Below are positions 51,087 through 59,381 of a stretch of DNA of 64,000 nucleotides, piece after piece. The stretch is from Acidimicrobiales bacterium. Lineage in GTDB: Bacteria > Actinomycetota > Acidimicrobiia > Acidimicrobiales > JAVJTC01. Under the pieces are notes generated by a model, which had not been told where the DNA came from, ran no database searches, and saw nothing but the letters and a program-made list of their open reading frames with translations. The stretch covers positions 1 through 64,000 of the forward strand of contig JAVJTC010000012.1 of assembly GCA_040219085.1 (NCBI GenBank). Direction: 5' to 3'. Numbering within the stretch: position 1 is the first letter of the stretch; every line of letters begins with the position of its first letter. The translations under genes and the position numbers were made by a program.

Positions 51087-52229
51087 TCAGCGCCCCAGTA
51101 GGGCGTCGATGAGCTCGTGGCCCACGACCACCGGTGCCGATGCGACGCCGGCCTCGGTGTAGATGCCACCCGGCCCGTCCACCTCGCTGTCCACGAGCAG
51201 GTACGGGACGGGATCCGCGGTGTGCGTCTTGAGCGCCAGCGGCGTCGCGTGGTCCGGCAGCAACAGCATCCGCCACGGGCCCATCGCATCGAGACCACTC
51301 ACCAGATCGGCAAGGATCCGACTGTCCCAGTTCTCGAGCGCGCGGACCTTCTCCTCGACGTCGCCGGCGTGCCCCGCCTCGTCGGAGGCTTCCACGTGGA
51401 TCACGAACAGGTCTGCACCGGCGGCGAGCCCGGCGAGCGCAGCGTCGCGCTTGCCTTCGTAGTTCGTGTCGTACCAGCCGGTGGCACCTTCGACCTCGAC
51501 GACGTCCATGCCGGTGAGGACGCCGAGACCGCGCACGAGGTCCACGGCTGTCACCAGACCGGCGGAACAGCCGGTCCGTTCCCGGAAGCTCGGCATCTCC
51601 GGGCGACGGCCCTGACCCCACAACCAGATCTGGTTCGCCGCGATGTCGAAGTCGGCGAGCACGTCGCGCGAGGCCTCCATCAGTGTGCGCAACCTCGCGC
51701 CGGCGGGACCGTCGGGCCACACGAGCGCTCGGTCGGAGATGTCGTGCGGTGGCGTGCACTCGGCGTCGGCCCAGTCGGCCGGCGCGACCATCGCGTGTCG
51801 GTACTGAACCCCGGGGTGGAACGCCACCTCGCCGCCCAGCTCGCGCTCGAGCGCGGCGATGGCGTCGGCCGCGCTCGCCGAGTCCGGGTGCCCACCGGCG
51901 AAGTCGACCATCGTCTCGTCGGCGCCGACGGTGACAAGGTTGCAACGGAAGGCGACGTCGTCGCCTTCGAGTTCGATACCGAGTGCGGCGGCCTCGATCG
52001 ACGCGCGACCGGTGTGGTGGATCCGCGGGTCGTAGCCGAGTATCGACATGTTGCCGACGTCGCTGCCGGGCGGGAGTCCCGGCGGGATCACAGCGGCGCG
52101 ACCCGTCGTCCCCCGAGCCGCCAGTGCGTCGAGCACCGGCGTGGCCGCCGCCTCGAGCGGGGTCCTGCCGTCGAGTGCGGGCACAGGCTCGTCGGCGCAG
52201 CCGTCGGGGACACAGATGACGTATTTCAC
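51087..52229 (-). CDS. ApgM-family phosphotransferase; probable homoserine kinase in place of ThrB
   Basis: 380 residues, GTG start. An alkaline-phosphatase-superfamily protein of the archaeal 2,3-bisphosphoglycerate-independent phosphoglycerate mutase type: N-terminal VICVPDGCADEP (metal Asp), nucleophile Ser in PPGSDVGNMSILGYDP, further metal ligands in VIHVEASDEAGHAGD and LLLPDHATPLALKTHT. It follows hom and thrC, exactly where M. tuberculosis has thrB. No GHMP homoserine kinase is in the window. The subgroup TIGR02535 was proposed as homoserine kinase on such clustering. Alternative: a true phosphoglycerate mutase. Confidence 0.88.
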   Translation of the reverse strand: MKYVICVPDGCADEPVPALDGRTPLEAAATPVLDALAARGTTGRAAVIPPGLPPGSDVGNMSILGYDPRIHHTGRASIEAAALGIELEGDDVAFRCNLVTVGADETMVDFAGGHPDSASAADAIAALERELGGEVAFHPGVQYRHAMVAPADWADAECTPPHDISDRALVWPDGPAGARLRTLMEASRDVLADFDIAANQIWLWGQGRRPEMPSFRERTGCSAGLVTAVDLVRGLGVLTGMDVVEVEGATGWYDTNYEGKRDAALAGLAAGADLFVIHVEASDEAGHAGDVEEKVRALENWDSRILADLVSGLDAMGPWRMLLLPDHATPLALKTHTADPVPYLLVDSEVDGPGGIYTEAGVASAPVVVGHELIDALLGR

Positions 52230-52328
52230 GCCGCCGAGTCTGCCATCGGTGCGGGCCGCTGCCTCACTCCCCGACCTGGACCTGACGGGTTCGGGCCGAT
52301 CAGAGCAGGTGGGTCACCCCCACGGGGG

Positions 52329-53723
52329 TCACTGTACGCGTGTGCGGGCCCGCACGAAGTCCTCGACGACGGCGAGGTCCGCGGGCAGTTCCGTGACGAT
52401 CTCCGGGCGTTCGAACAGGTCGGCGAGCCTCTCGGGCAGAGCCGGTCGTCGCCCTGTCGCCTTCTCGACGGCATCGCCGAACTTGGCCGGGTGGGCGGTG
52501 GCCGCCACGACGACGGGGGTCCCAGTCGGCGAGCCGACAGCGCGGGCCGCGGCGATGCCGACCGCCGTGTGCGGGTCGACGGTCATGCCGGTGCTGGCGT
52601 GCACGTCGGCGATCGTCGACAGAGTCTGCTCGTCGTCGACCCGGGCCGCCGACCACGTCTCGCCGAGCGTGGCGAGCGATTCGGGCGCCAACGACATCTC
52701 GCCGTCCTCGCGGAAACGCAGCATCGCATCGGCCAGCGCCGCACCGTCACGACCGCCGACCTCGAACAGGAGGCGTTCGAGGTTGGACGACACCTGGATG
52801 TCCATGGCGGGCGAGAGCGTCGCCGTGACCTCACGGATCTCCATCGTCCCGGTCGTGAAGAGCCGGGTGAGGATGTCGTTGTGGTTCGACGCGACGACGA
52901 GCCGGTTGACCGGAAGCCCCATGCTGCGCGCGCCGTGCGCAGCGAAGACGTTGCCGAAGTTGCCGGTGGGAACGGCGAAGGTCAACGGCGAGCGCCGGCC
53001 CACGAGCCGCTCGGAGGCCACGACGAAGTAGACGGTCTGGGCCATCACCCGGGCCCAGTTGATCGAGTTCACCGCCGAGAGTCGACACGACCGTCGGAAC
53101 GCCTCGTCGGCGAACATCGCCTTCACGAGGTCCTGGCAGTCGTCGAAGGTTCCGTCGACAGCGATGTTGAAGACGTTGTCGGCGTCGACAGTGGTCATCT
53201 GGCGCCGCTGGACGTCCGACACGCGACCTCTCGGATGCATGATGAACACGTCCATGGCCTCGCGGTCACGGCACGCCTCGATGGCGGCCGAGCCGGTGTC
53301 CCCCGAGGTCGCGCCGACGATCGTCACACGTTCGCCGCGTCGTCCGAGCTCGAAATCGAAGAGACGCCCCAGAAGCTGGAGGGCGACGTCCTTGAAGGCG
53401 AGCGTGGGCCCGTGGAACAGCTCCAGGATCCAGGTGGTGTCGTCGAGTTGGACCAGCGGCGTCACCTCCGGGTGGTCGAAGGTGGCATAGGCCTCGGCGG
53501 CGAGGCCGCGGAGCTCGTCGGGGTTGAGCGATCCGGCCACGAAGGGCGCCATGACGTCCACGGCGATGTCCACGTAGCTGCGGCTCGAACCCGTCTCCGT
53601 AGGAGCCGCGAGCGCCGGCCACTGCTCGGGGACGTACAGCCCCCCGTCACTGGCCAGCCCGGTCAGAAGGGTGTCGGAGAAACCGAGCGCCGGCGCGCTG
53701 CCCCGCGTGGAGACGTAGCGCAT
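52329..53723 (-). CDS. thrC: Threonine synthase
   Basis: 464 residues. Converts O-phosphohomoserine to threonine. PLP lysine K111 (LAFKDVALQLLG); phosphate loop VGATSGDTGSAAIEA. The long form opening MRYVSTRGSAPALGFSDTLLTGLASDGGLYVP is the enterobacterial/fungal type, unlike the about 360-residue mycobacterial enzyme. ATG shares one base with the hom stop (TGATG). It requires a homoserine kinase; the next gene is the candidate. Confidence 0.97.
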   Translation of the reverse strand: MRYVSTRGSAPALGFSDTLLTGLASDGGLYVPEQWPALAAPTETGSSRSYVDIAVDVMAPFVAGSLNPDELRGLAAEAYATFDHPEVTPLVQLDDTTWILELFHGPTLAFKDVALQLLGRLFDFELGRRGERVTIVGATSGDTGSAAIEACRDREAMDVFIMHPRGRVSDVQRRQMTTVDADNVFNIAVDGTFDDCQDLVKAMFADEAFRRSCRLSAVNSINWARVMAQTVYFVVASERLVGRRSPLTFAVPTGNFGNVFAAHGARSMGLPVNRLVVASNHNDILTRLFTTGTMEIREVTATLSPAMDIQVSSNLERLLFEVGGRDGAALADAMLRFREDGEMSLAPESLATLGETWSAARVDDEQTLSTIADVHASTGMTVDPHTAVGIAAARAVGSPTGTPVVVAATAHPAKFGDAVEKATGRRPALPERLADLFERPEIVTELPADLAVVEDFVRARTRVQ

Positions 53724-55015
53724 CAGTCTCCGCCGACCACGCGGACCAGGCTGCCCACGGAGACGACGCCGTCGGTCTCACGTAGCTGCGCCAGCGTGGC
53801 CTGGATGTCACGCTCGAGGGCGCTGTGGGTGATGAACACCAGTCGTGCCCCGTTCTCGTCGACCTCGTCCTGCTCCATCGACCGGATCGACACGGCATGG
53901 TCGCCGAACACCCCGGCGACGGTCGCGAGGACCCCGGGGCGGTCCTTCACGGTCATGCGGATGTAGTACGGTGAAACGGATTCGTCGATGCTGCGCACCT
54001 TCGCGCGGTGCAGTCGTCCCAGACCCCGCGACGTCCCGGCACGCAGGTTGCGGGCGGCGTCGACGACGTCGCCGAGCACGGCGCTGGCCGTCGGGAGCCC
54101 GCCTGCACCGCGGCCGTAGAACATCAGCTCGCCGGCCGCGCCACCCTCGACGAAGACCGCGTTGAACGACTCCCGCACCGATGCCAGGGGGTGGTCGACC
54201 GGCACCATCGACGGATGAACCCGCACCGAGACCTCCGGCGGATCGCCCTCGCTGCGCTCGACGATGGCCAACAACTTGATGACGTGTCCCAGCCGGGCCG
54301 CCATCGAGATGTCGACGGCGTCGACTCCCGAGATCCCCTCGGCGTGCACGTCGCCGGCGACGACGACGCCCCCGAAGGCGACGGTCGCCATGATCGCCGC
54401 CTTGGCTGCGGCGTCGTGACCTTCGACGTCGGCGGTCGGGTCCCGCTCGGCGAATCCCAGCGTCTGTGCCTCGGCCAGGGCTTCCGCATACGCGGATCCG
54501 GATTCGGTCATGCGCGACAGGATGAAGTTCGTCGTGCCGTTGACGATTCCCATCATGCGCTCGACGGGTTCCCCGGCGAGCGAGTTCCGCAGGGCCCGCA
54601 CGAGGGGGATCGCTCCGCCGACCGCTGCCTCGAAGAGAAGGTCCACCCCGGCGTCGGCTGCCTCTGCGTAGAGCTCGGCGCCGTGATTCGCGAGCAGCTC
54701 CTTGTTGGCGGTCACGACGGGCTTCCCCGCCTTCAGCGCCGTCGCGACCAGCTCACGGGCCGGCTCCACCCCACCCATGAGTTCCACCACCACGTCCACA
54801 TCGGGTGAGGTGACCACCGCCCGCGGGTCCGCAGTCAACACGTCGGCCCCGACGGTCACGGCCCTCTCCCGTGCGAGGGAGCGGACGGCGACGGCCTCGA
54901 CGGTGATGTCCAGATCGAGGCGCGATGCGATGTCGACGCGCCGCTGCGCGACCAGGTCGACGAAGGCGGCGCCGACGTTGCCACAGCCGAGGACGCCGAG
55001 ACGAATGGGATGCAT
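53723..55015 (-). CDS. hom: Homoserine dehydrogenase with ACT domain
   Basis: 430 residues from ATG 55013-55015 (a GTG two codons earlier is also possible). Reduces aspartate semialdehyde to homoserine. NAD(P) motif GVLGCGNVGAAF; KPVVTANKELLA; catalytic region FAERDPTADVEGHDAAAKA; C-terminal ACT domain (RMTVKDRPGVLATVAGVFGDHAVSI) for threonine feedback. First gene of the hom-thrC-apgM-like operon. Confidence 0.97.
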   Translation of the reverse strand: MHPIRLGVLGCGNVGAAFVDLVAQRRVDIASRLDLDITVEAVAVRSLARERAVTVGADVLTADPRAVVTSPDVDVVVELMGGVEPARELVATALKAGKPVVTANKELLANHGAELYAEAADAGVDLLFEAAVGGAIPLVRALRNSLAGEPVERMMGIVNGTTNFILSRMTESGSAYAEALAEAQTLGFAERDPTADVEGHDAAAKAAIMATVAFGGVVVAGDVHAEGISGVDAVDISMAARLGHVIKLLAIVERSEGDPPEVSVRVHPSMVPVDHPLASVRESFNAVFVEGGAAGELMFYGRGAGGLPTASAVLGDVVDAARNLRAGTSRGLGRLHRAKVRSIDESVSPYYIRMTVKDRPGVLATVAGVFGDHAVSIRSMEQDEVDENGARLVFITHSALERDIQATLAQLRETDGVVSVGSLVRVVGGD

Positions 55016-55050
55016 GCGCACAAGCTACCCGGCCGTTTCCCGCGGGCGGT

Positions 55051-55078
55051 TTGCAGTTCAGTAGTTTTCGATTACTTT
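55051..55078 (+). promoter_or_regulatory. Candidate promoter of the type VII-like cassette
   Basis: TTGCAG (55051-55056) and TACTTT (55073-55078) are 16 bases apart in an AT-rich patch that stands out from the surroundings. The -10 box ends six bases before ATG 55085, so transcription could begin at the start codon, giving a leaderless message as is common in actinobacteria. Lies in the 69-base divergent gap to hom. Confidence 0.45.
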
Positions 55079-55084
55079 CATGTC

Positions 55085-55399
55085 ATGCTGATCCACTCGA
55101 CGTGGGATCCCGTGGCGGACGAGGCCCTCCGCCGGGCTCTGACCTGCAGGAACCTGGCGGCGGATCTCGAACGTGAGGTGACGGGGCTGCGCGGCGCTCT
55201 CACCGCCCTCGAGAACCGCCACATGACCACGACGTGGGCGTCGGCGTCGGCGGCCGCCAGCCGCGGACGTCTGGCCGACCACGTCGCGGAACTCGATGCG
55301 ATCGTGGCCGCGGTGTCGGGTCTCGCGGCAGACCTGGACCACCACGCGAACGAGGCCGACGCGGCCGCGGCCAACTGGGCGGACCCGGGGTCGTTCTGA
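55085..55399 (+). CDS. WXG100-like small helical protein
   Basis: 104 residues from ATG 55085. Two long helices (EALRRALTCRNLAADLEREVTGLRGALTALE and RLADHVAELDAIVAAVSGLAADLDHHANEADAA) are separated by a turn with TTTW51ASA, the position of the WXG motif, here W-A-S. Size, hairpin shape and location just upstream of an EssC/EccC-type gene fit a type VII substrate or chaperone (Esx-like). A canonical C-terminal YxxxD/E signal is absent (HHANEAD in that region). Stop and next ATG are one base apart. Confidence 0.75.
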   Translation: MLIHSTWDPVADEALRRALTCRNLAADLEREVTGLRGALTALENRHMTTTWASASAAASRGRLADHVAELDAIVAAVSGLAADLDHHANEADAAAANWADPGSF

Positions 55400-55400
55400 C

Positions 55401-58400
55401 ATGAGGATTCTCGTACGCACGGACAGCACCGACCACGTCGTCGAGGTCACCGGCGACACCACGCAGGCGACGGTCGGAGACCTCCTCGACCGCCTGGGAA
55501 TCCCGGCGGACCAGGTCACGATCGATGACGGACCACCGGTCGACCGCGACGCCGTCCTGCGCTCCCTCGTCGCGGGCGCAGCCGTCGACACCCGGGCGCG
55601 ACACCCTCGCATCGACGGATCACCCCACGCTGGGTGCGACGCAACCGCGACCTTCGACCTGGTCGTGAGCCGGGGGCCCGATGCCGGCACGCGGATCCCC
55701 GTCGCGGCCGGCCGGGGCGTGGTCATCGGCCGAGACCCGTCATGTGATCTCGTCGTGAGCGCGCCCGACGTGTCGCGACGGCACTGTCGCATCGTCGCTC
55801 CCGACCCGGACGCGACGACACCGGCCCCGTTGGAGGATCTGGGCGCGGTCATGGCGACTGTGGCGACACCCACCGGGCGCGCCGGGTCCGGCCGGGATCC
55901 CATCATCACGGTCGACCTCGGCTGCGGGCGCGTGATCCTCATCACGCGCCGGTCGCAGCGGTCGACCCCGCCGGTGCCCGACGCCGTGGGACGGATCCCC
56001 CGGCCGCTGGGACCCGGCCGTGCCGCCGGTCCCCCCTCGGCACTGCCTCTCCACGCCGACCCCGGCGACGATGGCGACGGCCGACGCAGGGCCACCTGGG
56101 CCGGTGTCGTCGCCTCACTCGTCGTCGGCGCCGTGCTGGCGATCTTCGTGTCGCCGATGATGGCCCTCTTCGCCCTCTTCGCCCCGGCGATGGCGCTCGC
56201 GACCTGGGTCGAGAACCGCCAACGCGGCCGTGCCGACACGCGGCGCGTCGGTCGCCTCCGCAGAGCCGCCCACCAGAGCTTCGCCGCCACCGCGGCGCGG
56301 GCCCACCGCGCGGAGATGCTCCGGCGACGCCGGGGCAGCGAGGTCCCGGACGTCCTCGCCGAGATCACCGCGGGTGGGCCCACGATGTGGGCTGCGTCCT
56401 GCCTCGCCGAGGCGCGAATCGCCGTCGGCTGGGGGAACGAGCCATGGATACCCGACGTGATCGCCCCCAGGGGAGCGGAGCCGCTGCGCGGCGGCGACGA
56501 GGTGATCGACGGACTCGGGCCCCTGCGGGACGTCCCCACGGCCATCGACCTCGGGGCGGGACCGGTGGCGGTCGTGGGCCCCGCAGAACTCGCCCGGCGC
56601 GTTCTGCGCTGGATCGTCATCCAGGCGGCTGCGTCCGTCGGGCCCGATCAGCTCCGGATCGCCGTCCCCCACAGGTCGGAGTGGACGTGGGCCCGCTGGC
56701 TACCTCACACCGGGACCGGCCGCCACGGGGAGTCACCGGTTCTGCGCCTCGTCGACCACACCGGGCACGGAGGGGACCCGGGGGGCCGTGGCCCGACCCG
56801 ACCGGCGGACGCGACGGTGGTCGCGTCGGAGTCGACGGTCGGTCTGCCCGCTGACTGCACGACGATCGTCACGATCCTCGACGGACGAGGCGTGGCGCGC
56901 GTCGACGAGGCCGACCGGACGCGTTGGACGGTCGTCGACGGACTCGGCCGGGCGACGGCAGGCGACGCCGCCCGCTCGATGGCGAGGTGGCTCGTTGACG
57001 CCGACGTCACAGCCGAGCCGCCTGCCACCGTCGAACCCTGCGACCTCGGCCTACCGGAAGCCGACCGCGACGCGGTCCTCGCGACCTGGTCGGCTGGCAC
57101 GTCGCCCGCGCCGCGCGTCCCATTCGGCCACGACGGAACAGAGGTGGTCGTTCTCGACCTCGACCGCGACGGCCCGCACGTCCTCGTGACCGGGACCACC
57201 GGCTCGGGCAAGAGCGGGCTCCTGCGGATGCTCGTCGCCGGACTCGCGGCGACCCACCCTCCCGACACCGTGACCTTCGCACTGCTGGACTTCAAGGGCG
57301 GCTCGACCTTCGACGACCTGGTGCCTCTCCCCCACGTCGGTTCGGTGATCACCGACCTGGACGGCACGGGTGCCGACCGGGCGTTCCGGTGTCTCACCGC
57401 GGAGATCCGCCGTCGCGAGGAGGTGCTGCGGAGCGCAGGGCGGCGGGACATGCGCGACCTGCCCAGCGGCGTCGAACCACGACTCGTCGTCGTCATGGAC
57501 GAGCTCGCGACGCTCCTCGAGAACCATCCCGACTTCGGCGCCCGGCTGGTCGACATCGCACGCCGCGGGCGGAGTCTCGGCATCCACCTGATCCTGTCCA
57601 CCCAGCGCGCCGCCGGGGTCATCGCCCCGGCGGTGCGCGCCAACGTCGCCGCACGCATGACCCTGCGGGTGCTCGACCCCGCCGATTCGCTCGACACCGT
57701 CGGCGATCCGCTGGCGGCGCGATTCGCCGCCGCGACTCCGGGCCGCGTGGCCATCGCGACGCCGGACCGGACCCTGCGGGTCGCACAGTGCGCCTCACCC
57801 GACCCCGTGACCGAGGTGGACGACGTCGTGCGGATCCGTCTCGACGACGTCCGGCCCGTGAGCCTGCGCGAGCGCATCGAAGCCATCGTCGCGACAGGCG
57901 CGGGCAGGGCACGCCAACTCGTCCCCCCGCCGCTACCCGACCACCTGTCGCCTGCGGCACTGGACGAGGCCGCGGGCAGCGGGTCCGCCGACGGCGCAGC
58001 GGTGGCGATCGGGCTGGCCGACAGGCCCGACGGGGCCCGCCGCACGATCGTGTCGTGGCAGTGGGAGACCGACAACCTCCTGGTCTCGGGCGTGGACGTC
58101 AGCGCCCGCTCGCGGGTGCTCGTCGCTGCGGTCACCGCCGTCGCCGCACACAGGCCGCCCGCGGAGTGCTCCGTCGTGACCCTCGACACGGTCGGGGCCA
58201 TGACGGTCTCCCTCGACGCCCTGCCTCACTCCCGGGGGCATTTCCGGACCGATCCGATCGAGGGACCCGTGCGCGTGCTCGCGTCGCTGGACCCACGTGC
58301 GCGCCCCACCGGTCCGCCGACGATCCTCGTGGTGGACGACCTCCCCGCACTCGTGGCCGACCTCGAGGCGCATCGCCGGGGAGACCTGATCGCCGCGCTG

Positions 58401-59381
58401 CACCGCATCGTCGCCAACGGCGCCACCGCGGGCGTCACCGTCGCCGCCACGGCGCAACGACCCGGCGCCGTGCCCCGGCGGCTGATCGGGGCTTTCGCGA
58501 CGAGCGTCGTGCTCGGGCCCGACCCCGAACCGGACGGGCCCGGGGGGCGCCGTCGCACGGCCTGTGACGACGGGACACGTCCTGGGGCGCGGGGATCGAT
58601 CGCGGACGACGGCGTCGAGGTCCAGATGCTCGAGGACCCGGTCACCGTCGCGCCCGCGCCCGGCGATCGACCCGACCGGCGCATCCGCCTCATTCCCGAG
58701 ATCGTGGACGTCGTCGATCTGGGCGGCGCTTCGATCGACGGCGCCGCCGTGACGATCCCACTCGGGCGCCGCGGCGGTGACGGCGGGGTCGTGTCGTTGC
58801 GACTGCGCCCCGGGACACATGCGGTGGTCGCGGGACCGGCCCGCAGCGGCCGGTCGACGACCTTGGCGACACTCGCCGGGGTCCTGGCGAAAGGCGGGGT
58901 CCGCGTCCTGTTCGCCGGCGAGCCCCCGACGATCCCGCAGGCCCACCTGATCGCCGCAGGCCGCGACATCGACGAGATGTGGGCGGCGGCAGACCGCCGC
59001 GTGGACACCACCGAAGTCACCGCGGTTCTCGTCGACGACGCAGCGTTGCTCGGCGACACGCACGGCCTGCTCGAGCGTCTCACCGGCGTCGGCGGCGCGG
59101 TCCACGTGGTGGCGGTTGTGCGTTCGGACCGCCGCGAGCTGCGCGGCTCGTGGCTCGATGCCGTCGTGGACCACGCCACCGGGGTCCTGCTCGCACCCGA
59201 TGCCGTCAGCGCGGACATGTTCGGGGTCCGAGACGCCCCTGTGCCATCCGGTGCGCCGGCCAGGCCGGGGCGCGGCTGGGTCGTCGAGGACGGACACGCC
59301 GTCGAGGTGCAGATCGCCAGCCTGGTCGCCGATCCCGGCGCCGACCCCGACCGAAGGGAGCTCACATGGAGCGCGTCATGA
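55401..59381 (+). CDS. FHA-FtsK/SpoIIIE ATPase, EssC/EccC-like
   Basis: 1326 residues from ATG 55401. Residues 1-65 could be a ubiquitin-like fold (ILVRTDSTDHVVEVTGD ... TVGDLLDRLG). An FHA domain follows at about 86-165 with GRDPSCDL (R111) and S125-RR-H128. A membrane hairpin spans about 231-271. The first ATPase domain has Walker A GTTGSGKS (598-605) and Walker B D700-E701 (VVVMDELATLL). The second (about 893, VSGVDVSARSRVL) lacks a P-loop and the third has GPARSGRS (1145-1152), Arg for the usual Lys. This matches EssC-type secretion motors. Confidence 0.88.
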   Translation: MRILVRTDSTDHVVEVTGDTTQATVGDLLDRLGIPADQVTIDDGPPVDRDAVLRSLVAGAAVDTRARHPRIDGSPHAGCDATATFDLVVSRGPDAGTRIPVAAGRGVVIGRDPSCDLVVSAPDVSRRHCRIVAPDPDATTPAPLEDLGAVMATVATPTGRAGSGRDPIITVDLGCGRVILITRRSQRSTPPVPDAVGRIPRPLGPGRAAGPPSALPLHADPGDDGDGRRRATWAGVVASLVVGAVLAIFVSPMMALFALFAPAMALATWVENRQRGRADTRRVGRLRRAAHQSFAATAARAHRAEMLRRRRGSEVPDVLAEITAGGPTMWAASCLAEARIAVGWGNEPWIPDVIAPRGAEPLRGGDEVIDGLGPLRDVPTAIDLGAGPVAVVGPAELARRVLRWIVIQAAASVGPDQLRIAVPHRSEWTWARWLPHTGTGRHGESPVLRLVDHTGHGGDPGGRGPTRPADATVVASESTVGLPADCTTIVTILDGRGVARVDEADRTRWTVVDGLGRATAGDAARSMARWLVDADVTAEPPATVEPCDLGLPEADRDAVLATWSAGTSPAPRVPFGHDGTEVVVLDLDRDGPHVLVTGTTGSGKSGLLRMLVAGLAATHPPDTVTFALLDFKGGSTFDDLVPLPHVGSVITDLDGTGADRAFRCLTAEIRRREEVLRSAGRRDMRDLPSGVEPRLVVVMDELATLLENHPDFGARLVDIARRGRSLGIHLILSTQRAAGVIAPAVRANVAARMTLRVLDPADSLDTVGDPLAARFAAATPGRVAIATPDRTLRVAQCASPDPVTEVDDVVRIRLDDVRPVSLRERIEAIVATGAGRARQLVPPPLPDHLSPAALDEAAGSGSADGAAVAIGLADRPDGARRTIVSWQWETDNLLVSGVDVSARSRVLVAAVTAVAAHRPPAECSVVTLDTVGAMTVSLDALPHSRGHFRTDPIEGPVRVLASLDPRARPTGPPTILVVDDLPALVADLEAHRRGDLIAALHRIVANGATAGVTVAATAQRPGAVPRRLIGAFATSVVLGPDPEPDGPGGRRRTACDDGTRPGARGSIADDGVEVQMLEDPVTVAPAPGDRPDRRIRLIPEIVDVVDLGGASIDGAAVTIPLGRRGGDGGVVSLRLRPGTHAVVAGPARSGRSTTLATLAGVLAKGGVRVLFAGEPPTIPQAHLIAAGRDIDEMWAAADRRVDTTEVTAVLVDDAALLGDTHGLLERLTGVGGAVHVVAVVRSDRRELRGSWLDAVVDHATGVLLAPDAVSADMFGVRDAPVPSGAPARPGRGWVVEDGHAVEVQIASLVADPGADPDRRELTWSAS

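Noticed and set aside
52316-52329. Hairpin ACCCCC-AC-GGGGGT at the thrC stop as a terminator
   Set aside because: Two-base loop is too short for a stable RNA hairpin and the next gene is probably co-transcribed.
51117-53966. A 949-codon plus-strand frame antisense to apgM-like, thrC and hom
   Set aside because: It is the complement of three clearly functional genes and has no domain.
55022-55084. Target-site duplication or integrase site flanking the type VII-like cassette
   Set aside because: No matching direct repeat was found by eye between this gap and 61058-61097, and no integrase is present.
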